A DNA stretch of 58,728 bases from an uncultured SAR116 cluster alpha proteobacterium (GTDB lineage: Bacteria; Pseudomonadota; Alphaproteobacteria; Puniceispirillales; Marisalimonadaceae), in NCBI GenBank assembly GCA_902533695.1, contig CACAMV010000003.1, forward strand, positions 1-58,728, given 5' to 3'. Position 1 is the stretch's first letter, and every line of letters starts with the position of its first letter. The translations under genes and the position numbers were made by a program. The notes beneath the pieces were generated by a model, which worked only from the letters and a program-made list of their open reading frames with translations, did not search any database and was not told the origin of the DNA. Of this stretch, positions 1-7,327 are shown in pieces.

Positions 1-1
1 A

Positions 2-121
2 GAAAATGTTTTAAATGAATTAGAAATTGAAAATGCCGAGGTTACCGAAGATATACCATCAAGTACTTTGAGAAGGTATACAGAAAAAAGAGATGCAATA
101 AAATTACAGGAAAATAAATAG
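2..121 (+). CDS. C-terminal end of an unrecognised protein (partial)
   Basis: An open frame enters from the left edge and stops with TAG at 119-121, giving 39 C-terminal residues that begin ENVLNELEIENAEV and end RDAIKLQENK. The tail is charged and probably soluble. There is too little sequence to assign a family. The next gene on the same strand starts 18 bases downstream, so the two may be cotranscribed. Confidence 0.5.
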   Translation, partial: ENVLNELEIENAEVTEDIPSSTLRRYTEKRDAIKLQENK

Positions 122-139
122 AAAGAAGAGTTACTTTAG

Positions 140-994
140 ATGCCTACTGTCCTTAATGAAAGTCAAAGATCAGATTTTTTAAAAAATGGTTATGTAATTA
201 TTAAAAATTTTTTTGATGATGAAGAAACGGAATTGTTACAAAGAGCATCTAATCAAGATCCTGCTATAAGAAAATTTTTTTATGACAGAGAGGATTCAGA
301 AGGTTTAATTACAAAGATGGCAGCTTGGAATCATCCTGATGACAGCATTTATGGTATTACTGCAAGATCATTTAAATTAGTTGACACTATGGAAGATTTA
401 CTAGGTGGTGAAGTTTATCATTATCACTCGAAAATAACTGCAAAAGAACCTCTTGAAGGAGGTGCTTGGGAATGGCATCAAGATTATGGATATTGGTACA
501 ATAATGGATGTTTGTTTCCTTATATGGCTACTGCTATGATTGCCCTTGACAAATGTACTAAAGAAAATGGTTGTTTACAAATTTTGTCAGGATCTAATCA
601 CATAGGTAGAATTGATCATGCTCTATTAGAAAGTGGTCAAGTTGGAGTTGATCTCAAAAGAGTAGAAGAAGCAAAAAAGAATTTGGAATTAATTTATTGC
701 GAAATTAATCCAGGTGATGTTTTATTTTTCCATTGTAACACTCTTCATAGGTCAGATAGCAATAGGTCGAATGATAGGAGATGGACTTTACTTTGCTGTT
801 ACAATGCAGCAAGAAATAATCCTTTTTTGGATCATCATCATCCTAAATATACTCCTCTCAATAAAGTACCTGATGAAGAAATTAAAAAGGCCGGTAATAG
901 ATTTTTAGATCCTAAAAAGGCTGACACTTTTTTAAAGAGAACTTCTGTACCACCAACTTTAAAGGCTAAAGCTGGGAAGCTTTTCACCAATTAA
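140..994 (+). CDS. Phytanoyl-CoA dioxygenase (PhyH) family 2-oxoglutarate/Fe(II) oxygenase
   Basis: This 284-residue cytoplasmic protein has the layout of the PhyH family, which hydroxylates small molecules using Fe(II), 2-oxoglutarate and O2. The iron-binding facial triad is visible as H113-x-D115 in the segment WEWHQDYGYW and the distal H203 in CNTLHRSDSN. R213/R214, shortly after, are candidates to bind the 2-oxoglutarate carboxylate. Its length is typical for the family. It resembles ectoine hydroxylase in size, but no ectABC genes are nearby, so the substrate is unknown. Its stop codon interlocks with that of the convergent acyltransferase gene in the tetranucleotide TTAA. Family assignment is firm; substrate is open. 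Confidence 0.85.
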   Translation: MPTVLNESQRSDFLKNGYVIIKNFFDDEETELLQRASNQDPAIRKFFYDREDSEGLITKMAAWNHPDDSIYGITARSFKLVDTMEDLLGGEVYHYHSKITAKEPLEGGAWEWHQDYGYWYNNGCLFPYMATAMIALDKCTKENGCLQILSGSNHIGRIDHALLESGQVGVDLKRVEEAKKNLELIYCEINPGDVLFFHCNTLHRSDSNRSNDRRWTLLCCYNAARNNPFLDHHHPKYTPLNKVPDEEIKKAGNRFLDPKKADTFLKRTSVPPTLKAKAGKLFTN

Positions 995-1794
995 TATTTT
1001 TCAATTTCTTTTTGAAGAGATAAAGCTAAGTTTTTATCATCTAAAACTGGCAATTCCTCATTCTTAAAATATTTACAAACTTTAAAATTTATGGGTTTAT
1101 CAAGGCTTTTCCTGATCTCATACAAATAAAGACTTTGTTTAACTGTTTGATGAATTCTCGATGCCATTTGAAACCACTTGGAGTTTGCACCTTCAAACTT
1201 AGTAAGCAAAAGATCAGCTTTAGAAGCGTTAATAATTTTGCCCAACATTGGTTTCCAATCATCTTCTTGAACTGGTTCCCCTTTTTTTCTTGACCAAGCA
1301 ACCCCACCCGCTGGGAAAATTGCTATAACACCATTTTTTTTTAAAATCTCTATAGCCTCTTTCCTTACTTTAACATTTTTCCTCATGGCATCTTTTGCAT
1401 TGCTAAAATCAATTGGTAAAATACTGTGAGATAAAGAAGTTTCTTTTTGTAGTATTCCATGAGCAATAACTTTAAAGTTTGGGTCTATCCTTGAGGCAAT
1501 CCAAGCTAAAAAAACACCATCTGTCACGCCAAATGGATGATTTGCAGCTATTACTAGTCCTCTTTTTTTATTCTTTTGGGGGAGTGAAAATTTAGGATAA
1601 ATTATTCCCAAAGAATTAATTGCTTGATCCCATAAAGCATTACCTTTTTTATCTTTTACCTTTTCAGTATAAGACTCGTATCGCTTTTTTAATGCTATTC
1701 TGGCAGAACAAGTTTCTACAATATTTATAAAAAGTCTATGATGGAATGGAAGCCAAGACTCAGCATAAGTTATTTTAACAGTATTTTTTTCCAT
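991..1794 (-). CDS. PlsC-like / hemolysin-type lysophospholipid acyltransferase
   Basis: This 267-residue protein carries an acyltransferase core of the glycerolipid family. The segment ANHPFGVTD (about residues 84-92) matches the HX(4-5)D catalytic motif in the NHPxG variant found in putative hemolysin/OlsA-like acyltransferases. The block FPAGGVA (residues 160-166) matches the downstream substrate-binding motif. No clear transmembrane helix is present, so it probably acts at the inner face of the membrane. It would transfer an acyl chain to a lysolipid or an ornithine-lipid precursor; which one cannot be told from sequence alone. It runs tail to tail with the PhyH gene. Confidence 0.75.
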   Translation of the reverse strand: MEKNTVKITYAESWLPFHHRLFINIVETCSARIALKKRYESYTEKVKDKKGNALWDQAINSLGIIYPKFSLPQKNKKRGLVIAANHPFGVTDGVFLAWIASRIDPNFKVIAHGILQKETSLSHSILPIDFSNAKDAMRKNVKVRKEAIEILKKNGVIAIFPAGGVAWSRKKGEPVQEDDWKPMLGKIINASKADLLLTKFEGANSKWFQMASRIHQTVKQSLYLYEIRKSLDKPINFKVCKYFKNEELPVLDDKNLALSLQKEIEKY

Positions 1795-1959
1795 AAATCA
1801 AATTACATCTCAAAAACAATTGATTGACGATCAAGTATTTAAAAAAGAAACTTTTAATAAATTTTTAGAAAAATATCACCTTAACTTTCATCAATATTTA
1901 TATTTACAATATGATTGTAATTTATAAATTTTTAACCTCAAAATCAAATGAATTTTAAA

Positions 1960-3360
1960 TTAAAAATTTGGATCAATTGGTTGGATCTTTTTAAAAGAAT
2001 TTTCTAAATCATAACCAACTTCTAAAAGTTTATCTTCTCGAAACCTCCTACTAATAAACTGTACTCCTAAGGGGATTTTATTTTCCGTGATTCTGTTGGA
2101 AAAAGTTAATCCTGGTAATCCTAAGTAGGGTGGAGCTATTTGAGGTAACATTGAAGAAAAAACCTCATCAAAATCTTTAATTGATTTTATGTCTTTTAAA
2201 TCCTCAAAGGGTGGATTGCCTGAGACAGGGCATAATATCAATGGATATTTTTCAAAAAAATGATTCCACTCTCTTGCTAGAGTTGCTCTTTGTTGAAGCG
2301 CATCCATGAATTTTTCTATGGATGTATCAGGACATTTTTTAGACATTTCATTGAAAACAAAATTTGCCCCAGGATCATTTTCTTTTGCTATAGCTTCAGC
2401 AGAAGATCTCCTAAACTCCGCCAACCATAAAACTGCTTGATAATGAGCTGTTTTTTCAAAATTCGGTCCTTCAACGTTTTCTATATCCCATCCTAGTTTC
2501 TCCAATTCCTTCGCCACTAAATTAAGATTATCTACAATTATTTTTTCAGTTTTAAGGCCTTTTATTTCTGTAACAAGCGCAATTTTTTTAGGAAGAGGTG
2601 GTAGTTCAAAACTTACTGGTGTCCACCAAGGATCATCATAATTTCCTACACTCATGGCTTGTAGACCTATGTCCAAATCTTTAATTGATCTAGCTAAAGG
2701 GCCTGAAACAGCCATAATTTGTCCTCCGATAAACCTATCTGGTGCGCTATAATTGATCATTGGAACTCTACCTAAACTAGGCCTTAGTCCATGAATACCG
2801 CAAGCATAAGCAGGGTAACGTATAGAACCAGCAATATCAGTACCATGTCCAATTGATCCTATACCTGAAGCAGTCGCAGAAGCAGCGCCTCCAGATGATC
2901 CGCCAGGTGTTATTTTTTTGTTATGAGGATTTAAGGTGTGACCATGAAGAGAGTTATTTGTAAACCATCTCATACTAAATGCTGGGGTATTGGTCCTACC
3001 AATTATAATCCCATCAGCATTTTGAATATTCTGAACGACTGTACCATCTTTTTTTGCAGTAAGGTTTTTTTGTATTCTTAAGCCATTTGTTGAAACAAAT
3101 CCAGTCTGATCAGTATTAATTTTTATTGTAATAGGGATACCTGCCAATAGACCAAGCTTTTCATTTTTCATTAATTTTTCATCAAGTTTTTTTGATATTT
3201 TTCTAGCATATTCAAAAGTTTCTTCTGGAATTGCATTTATTTTTGGATTTACTTCTTGGAATCTTTTTTCCATAGAATCTAATATCTCATTTGAGGAAAT
3301 CTTTTTAGATTTAAATAAGTTTCTTATTTTGTTTCCTTCTAATTCCCATATTTCAGTCAT
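1960..3360 (-). CDS. Amidase signature (AS) family hydrolase
   Basis: This 466-residue enzyme shows the full AS-family Ser-cisSer-Lys triad: K80 in GIPITIKIN, cis-Ser S155 in the GGSSGG loop (153-158), and nucleophile S179 in GTDIAGSIRYPA. The 24-residue spacing between the two serines equals that in fatty-acid amide hydrolase. It hydrolyses a carboxylic amide, but the substrate is unknown. It is unlikely to be GatA, since gatB and gatC are not adjacent and the C-terminal half looks like a stand-alone amidase. It is transcribed away from the formate dehydrogenase island, with about 100 bases between the divergent starts. Confidence 0.85.
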   Translation of the reverse strand: MTEIWELEGNKIRNLFKSKKISSNEILDSMEKRFQEVNPKINAIPEETFEYARKISKKLDEKLMKNEKLGLLAGIPITIKINTDQTGFVSTNGLRIQKNLTAKKDGTVVQNIQNADGIIIGRTNTPAFSMRWFTNNSLHGHTLNPHNKKITPGGSSGGAASATASGIGSIGHGTDIAGSIRYPAYACGIHGLRPSLGRVPMINYSAPDRFIGGQIMAVSGPLARSIKDLDIGLQAMSVGNYDDPWWTPVSFELPPLPKKIALVTEIKGLKTEKIIVDNLNLVAKELEKLGWDIENVEGPNFEKTAHYQAVLWLAEFRRSSAEAIAKENDPGANFVFNEMSKKCPDTSIEKFMDALQQRATLAREWNHFFEKYPLILCPVSGNPPFEDLKDIKSIKDFDEVFSSMLPQIAPPYLGLPGLTFSNRITENKIPLGVQFISRRFREDKLLEVGYDLENSFKKIQPIDPNF

Positions 3361-3403
3361 AATTACACTCTTTATATAGTTGATTTCAAAAAAAGGATGA
3401 TTT

Positions 3404-3418
3404 TTCTATTTTATAGAA
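3404..3418. promoter_or_regulatory. Short inverted repeat in divergent promoter region
   Basis: A perfect 6-base inverted repeat, TTCTAT-TTT-ATAGAA, lies in the roughly 100-base gap between the divergent amidase and DUF5076 genes. It could be a repressor site or a tiny hairpin. The surrounding DNA is very AT-rich, so chance occurrence is quite possible. Confidence 0.2.
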
Positions 3419-3464
3419 TATATATTAGAATGAAAATAAAATAATTTTTAAGTATGGGTTAAAA

Positions 3465-3767
3465 ATGGATTTTCCAAAATGGCATGATCGGCCAAACGAT
3501 TCCAAAGAACCGGTGAGTAAGCAGCACGTTTTAGATGGTAAAAATTTTTTAAAAATTGCTGATCACTTTATCTCGCTAGCAAATACAAAAAATAAAACAA
3601 TTAAATCTACTGATCTTAAGTTTGCGATGCTTTACGCCGCAGCCAGATATTCAGCTCATGTAGGTAAAAATGTAATAGAAATTGAAGATCATGAAAAATT
3701 CGTTCAGCATATGAGTTCACAGTTTATTGATATGATGAGGGAAAATTTTGCTGATCCAAATTTATAG
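3465..3767 (+). CDS. DUF5076-like small protein, first gene of the FDH accessory operon
   Basis: This 100-residue soluble protein has the pattern of DUF5076, a family of about 100 residues found in alphaproteobacteria: a conserved end with FVQHMSSQFIDMMRENFADP and a central helical stretch (LKFAMLYAAARYSAHV). No catalytic residues stand out. It begins a same-strand run leading into DUF6494, Mrp, the ligase-like protein, DUF6505 and DUF6352, which tracks with formate dehydrogenase genes. A role in FDH maturation is inferred only from this context. The family call is from memory of its C-terminal pattern. Confidence 0.6.
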   Translation: MDFPKWHDRPNDSKEPVSKQHVLDGKNFLKIADHFISLANTKNKTIKSTDLKFAMLYAAARYSAHVGKNVIEIEDHEKFVQHMSSQFIDMMRENFADPNL

Positions 3768-3782
3768 TTAAGGAGAAAGTTT

Positions 3783-4019
3783 ATGAAAAAAAAATTGCCA
3801 GAAGAAATGTCAAAATCAGAAATGTCAATAAGAAAGATTCTTAAAAATCTTGGTGTTAAGATGCATAAATTGATTGATGAAAAACTAAAATCAAAACTTA
3901 CAAATGGAAGTATGGTTCATAGTAAAGAATATGTAATTAATTTAGAAATGAAAATAGATGAATTAAATTTAAGTCACACTATTTCTTCAAAGATAATTAC
4001 CCCAACTAAAGATGACTAA
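3783..4019 (+). CDS. DUF6494-like small protein
   Basis: This 78-residue protein is preceded by a good ribosome site (AAGGAG about 8 bases before ATG). Its middle, with MSIRKILKNLGVK and a late LSHTISSKI segment, resembles DUF6494, a short family I associate with alphaproteobacterial FDH neighbourhoods. It appears soluble, lysine-rich, and has no cysteines, so it does not itself bind an Fe-S cluster through Cys. Its last 8 bases overlap the start of mrp, which implies translational coupling with the Fe-S carrier. Function unknown. Confidence 0.55.
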   Translation: MKKKLPEEMSKSEMSIRKILKNLGVKMHKLIDEKLKSKLTNGSMVHSKEYVINLEMKIDELNLSHTISSKIITPTKDD

Positions 4020-5073
4020 TATTTTAGAAAAAGATATTTTAAACAATTTAAGAAATATTTTTGATCCTTCGCAAAACAAAAATATTGTGGAACTTGGCTT
4101 GGTTAAAAATATTTTAATAAAAAAAGAGAATATATTTGTTTCACTTGAGGTTCCGGCGCATCGTGGTTTAGCGATGGAACCGATAAGAAAGTTAGCAGAA
4201 AATTCTCTAAAAAAATTAAAAAAGGGACTTTTAGTTCATGTCGCACTTATTTCTCATGATAATAAAGATGGGTTAAAAATGGAAACGGAAAAGAAAGAAA
4301 TTAAAAAAACTTTCGAAACAAACATAAAAAGATTTCTTGCTGTTGCATCAGGGAAAGGCGGTGTAGGGAAGTCTACGACTGCTGTCAATTTAGCCATTGC
4401 TATGAAACTAGAAGGTATGAGTGTAGGATTGCTTGATGCTGATGTTTATGGCCCATCACAACCAAGAATGCTTGGGATAAGCGGGCGGCCATCTTCAGTT
4501 GGAAATGATATAGTAAATCCCTTAGAAAATTATGGTGTTAGATTAATGTCAATGGGTCTTTTGGTACCAGATGATACGGCAATGATTTGGAGAGGACCAA
4601 TGGTGCAATCAGCTTTAACCCAAATGTTAGATTCTGTAGCATGGGGGAAACTTGATGTAATCATAATTGATTTGCCTCCGGGGACAGGAGATATCCAGAT
4701 TTCACTTGCTCAGCAGGTTAATTTGTCGGGAGCAGTAATAGTATCTACGCCTCAAGATATAGCACTTTTAGACGTTCTAAAAGCAGTAACTATGTTTCAA
4801 AAAGCAAAGGTTCCTATTTTAGGAATGATTGAAAATATGTCATATTGGTCTTGTCCTGATTGTGGTAGGATAGATCATATTTTTGGTAAGGATGGTGTGG
4901 AGTTAGAAGCTAAGAAAAGAAATATTGATTTATTAGGCAAAATACCCCTATCTGCTGACCTTCGTCAAAGTGGGGATTCTGGTATACCAATGATGATTTC
5001 TAATCCAGATTCAATTCAATCTACAACTTATAAAACTATTTCAAAGAACTTGATAAAATTAATTAAATTATAG
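4012..5073 (+). CDS. mrp: Mrp/ApbC/NBP35-family Fe-S cluster carrier ATPase
   Basis: This 353-residue P-loop protein is likely to bind and transfer a [4Fe-4S] cluster to apo-proteins. A shortened MIP18/DUF59-like domain occupies about residues 5-80. The deviant Walker A GKGGVGKS is at 114-121, followed by the family blocks LDADVYGPSQP and DLPPGTGD. The CxxC that bridges a cluster between two subunits is C281-PD-C284 in WSCPDCG. It overlaps the preceding small gene by 8 bases and is followed directly by the ligase-like gene. In this operon it would plausibly supply clusters to FdhA, FdhB or the ferredoxin. Dimer formation and function are inferred from the family. Confidence 0.9.
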   Translation: MTNILEKDILNNLRNIFDPSQNKNIVELGLVKNILIKKENIFVSLEVPAHRGLAMEPIRKLAENSLKKLKKGLLVHVALISHDNKDGLKMETEKKEIKKTFETNIKRFLAVASGKGGVGKSTTAVNLAIAMKLEGMSVGLLDADVYGPSQPRMLGISGRPSSVGNDIVNPLENYGVRLMSMGLLVPDDTAMIWRGPMVQSALTQMLDSVAWGKLDVIIIDLPPGTGDIQISLAQQVNLSGAVIVSTPQDIALLDVLKAVTMFQKAKVPILGMIENMSYWSCPDCGRIDHIFGKDGVELEAKKRNIDLLGKIPLSADLRQSGDSGIPMMISNPDSIQSTTYKTISKNLIKLIKL

Positions 5074-5082
5074 GTGGAGAAA

Positions 5083-5847
5083 ATGAGTCTATATTATGAA
5101 TTAGATCCTGCAAATGATGATGATGAACCCCAACTTCCCCCTCTTTTGAAGGCAGAAAAAGTTTCAAAAGAAGTGAATGTTTTTAAAAAAGCAATATCTT
5201 CAATTGAAAAATCTGACACAGGAACAGTTTTTTATTCTGAAAGGTCTGATATAGTTGATATAGCAATTTTGTTAAACCCAGAAATAAATAAGAACAAATG
5301 TAATCAAATTATTTATGTCATGATGGTTGCTGCAGGAGACGCCATAGGAGCTTTGGCTCCTCCAGAAGTGCTTGTAAGCTATTCTTTCCCGGGATATATT
5401 TATTTAAATAGAGGAGAAGCTGGGGTTATTAATTATGCAATAGATAACCAAAAAAATGATGATCAAATACCAGAGTGGTTAATTTTGGGTCTTAAATTAA
5501 AGTTAAAACAGTCTGAAAATATTGAGCAAGATCATCCTGATCCTTCCGTAACATCTTTGGAAACCGAAGGTGCAGGGTTTATTTCTAGAACTAGGATGAT
5601 TGAATCAGTTTGTAGACATTTTTTGGCATGGTTAAACCAATGGGAAGAAGAAGGTTTTGCTCCAGTAGTTAAGATGTGGAATCAAAGAATAGATGAAAAT
5701 AAATCAATTCATTTACCAAACAAAAATAAAATGAAGTTTTTGGCAATTGATGAAAATGGTATTGCTATTGTAGAAGATAAAAATAAAAAAATATTTTTGT
5801 CGCCGGTTGAAGTTTTTAATGATTTGAAGGAGATTGTCCTTAAATGA
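5083..5847 (+). CDS. Biotin/lipoate protein ligase-like protein, probably non-catalytic
   Basis: About 254 residues; I take ATG 5083 as the start because AGGTGGAG lies just upstream, although an in-frame GTG exists at 5074. The order of segments fits the biotin/lipoate ligase-like family seen in FDH clusters: an LPPLL opening, DTGTVFYSERSDIVDIAILL, an alanine-rich helix, and EWLILGLKLKLK. The canonical biotin-ligase nucleotide loop (GRGRxG) and the catalytic KxxG lysine are not visible; the corresponding part reads YIYLNRGEAGVI. The C-terminal part (about 170-254) carries a helical block and a small beta domain. A role as a structural or binding partner in FDH assembly is more likely than ligation. 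Confidence 0.65.
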   Translation: MSLYYELDPANDDDEPQLPPLLKAEKVSKEVNVFKKAISSIEKSDTGTVFYSERSDIVDIAILLNPEINKNKCNQIIYVMMVAAGDAIGALAPPEVLVSYSFPGYIYLNRGEAGVINYAIDNQKNDDQIPEWLILGLKLKLKQSENIEQDHPDPSVTSLETEGAGFISRTRMIESVCRHFLAWLNQWEEEGFAPVVKMWNQRIDENKSIHLPNKNKMKFLAIDENGIAIVEDKNKKIFLSPVEVFNDLKEIVLK

Positions 5848-6323
5848 AATATGCTAAAACAATTAGGTTTGATAAATCGGATTTAAATATTTTCCCTTCT
5901 GTAGCAATGGAAGGAGAATTAGCCGTCGTGGGGACTTTTAGTTTTTTTGATTTAAATGCAGAGACCTTAAAAGGAAAGAGAAAACAAGCTTTTTCTAATG
6001 CATTTTTGGGGATTCCAAGTTTCGGTTATTCAACATTGATAAGTTTAGCAGAAGTTGAAGAAATAGATTTAAGAGATTTAAAGTTAAAATTGTCAAAGCA
6101 TTTTTTTAAAAATTATAAAGCACCTTCATTTGAACACGCAAACAAGGCAGCTGATGACGAGATTAACTTGATGTTAGATTTGTGTAGAAAACATGATAAA
6201 GGAAGTTTGATAAGTGTTTCAAGAGAAATGACATCAGAAGGTATAAAAGAAAATTTTAGGCATTTACCGAAGGCAGATTCTTGTGCTGAGCAAAAGATAT
6301 GGACATTTGTTGATGAGGATTAA
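5844..6323 (+). CDS. DUF6505 family protein
   Basis: This 159-residue soluble protein overlaps the previous gene in an ATGA junction, indicating coupled translation. Its opening (MKYAKTIRFDKSD..VFP-like) and the later KAFSNAFLGIPSFGYSTLISLAE-like region match my memory of DUF6505, found next to the ligase-like gene and DUF6352 in FDH clusters. Two cysteines (one in DLCRKHD, one in DSCAEQK) are not arranged as a metal site. Function unknown; inclusion in the FDH accessory set rests on position. Confidence 0.6.
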   Translation: MKYAKTIRFDKSDLNIFPSVAMEGELAVVGTFSFFDLNAETLKGKRKQAFSNAFLGIPSFGYSTLISLAEVEEIDLRDLKLKLSKHFFKNYKAPSFEHANKAADDEINLMLDLCRKHDKGSLISVSREMTSEGIKENFRHLPKADSCAEQKIWTFVDED

Positions 6324-6332
6324 AAAAGTTAG

Positions 6333-7325
6333 ATGAATAAAATAGATTTTTGGTTAACATCAGGCTGGCATCTTCTTGAGAAAGACCCCCAAGGGAAACT
6401 TGTAATTACTAAAGATTTTGTTAAAGCCTATTTTCTCAGGCCAGAAGTTGAAATTGTTGAAGAATCATGTGAAGCAGAAATTAAATTAAATGAGAAACTT
6501 CTTAAAGATTCGTTTGCAAAAGTCAGTGATCAAGAGCTAGAAAAAATCAAAGATAAAGATGTAAAATTTAATTATCAAATGATATTGAATTTTAGAGATT
6601 ATTTAACTGGTTGTAAAAATATTGAAGAGGCATATTTGAAGTTTTCTCGTGGAGAAAATATAAATTTTCCACCTTTGTTTTTGGACCAATTAGTTCAAAA
6701 TATTTTAAGAAACATTTTAGACAATGAACCGTTTCCTTTGCAAGCGAGAGTTTCAGAATTGTTTTTTCGTAGCCAGGTTGTAAGTTTGGCCGAAGATGAA
6801 ATCATGTTAGCAGATGAAGAAATTGTTAATCTTCGTGCTCAAAATTTTCAGAACATTAAAAATAGTAAAAAATCTCAAAATGTTGACATAGATATTTTAC
6901 GTGAAAGTACTTCAGATTATTATTGGGAAAGATCTGATAGGTTTGATACTTCTATTGATATAGCTTACTCTAAACCAGGACTTGATGCTTTAGCAAGAGT
7001 AATTGAAAAATGGATTTTCCACTTTTTTATGATAAAGGTTACAGTTACTCCTTTACAAAAAGTTGAAGATCAAAAATGGACTTGGCATATTGGTTTAGAT
7101 GCCGATTCATCCTCTATCTTGAACGATTTATACAATGGCAAAATAATATCTGAAAATAAATTGAAACAAATACTTTGTTTGTTTAAGTTACAATCTAACG
7201 AAGGGTTTTCTAAAGAAATGCTTGATAAACCAGTTTACTTAGCTCTATCAGCTAACAAAGATTCTGTTGTTAAATTTAAACCTCAAAACTTATTAATTAA
7301 TTTGCCATTGGTTAATTATTCATAA
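6333..7325 (+). CDS. DUF6352 family protein
   Basis: This 330-residue protein begins MNKIDFWLTSGWHLLEKDPQG and continues FVKAYFLRPEVEIVEESC, a pattern I recognise as DUF6352. It is soluble, acidic and mainly helical in the first half, with a mixed second half that includes the TWHIGLDADSSSILNDLY segment. No enzyme motif is apparent. It follows DUF6505 by 9 bases and ends the six-gene rightward run, stopping 2 bases before the end of the convergent ferredoxin gene. A role in FDH maturation is inferred from co-location only. Confidence 0.6.
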   Translation: MNKIDFWLTSGWHLLEKDPQGKLVITKDFVKAYFLRPEVEIVEESCEAEIKLNEKLLKDSFAKVSDQELEKIKDKDVKFNYQMILNFRDYLTGCKNIEEAYLKFSRGENINFPPLFLDQLVQNILRNILDNEPFPLQARVSELFFRSQVVSLAEDEIMLADEEIVNLRAQNFQNIKNSKKSQNVDIDILRESTSDYYWERSDRFDTSIDIAYSKPGLDALARVIEKWIFHFFMIKVTVTPLQKVEDQKWTWHIGLDADSSSILNDLYNGKIISENKLKQILCLFKLQSNEGFSKEMLDKPVYLALSANKDSVVKFKPQNLLINLPLVNYS

Positions 7326-7327
7326 AA

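Noticed and set aside
1769-1927. An open plus-strand frame over the start of the acyltransferase gene and the following gap (about 35 residues from TTG 1820)
   Set aside because: No ribosome site, no recognisable protein pattern, and its first part is antisense to a real gene. The gap 1795-1959 is otherwise featureless AT-rich DNA.
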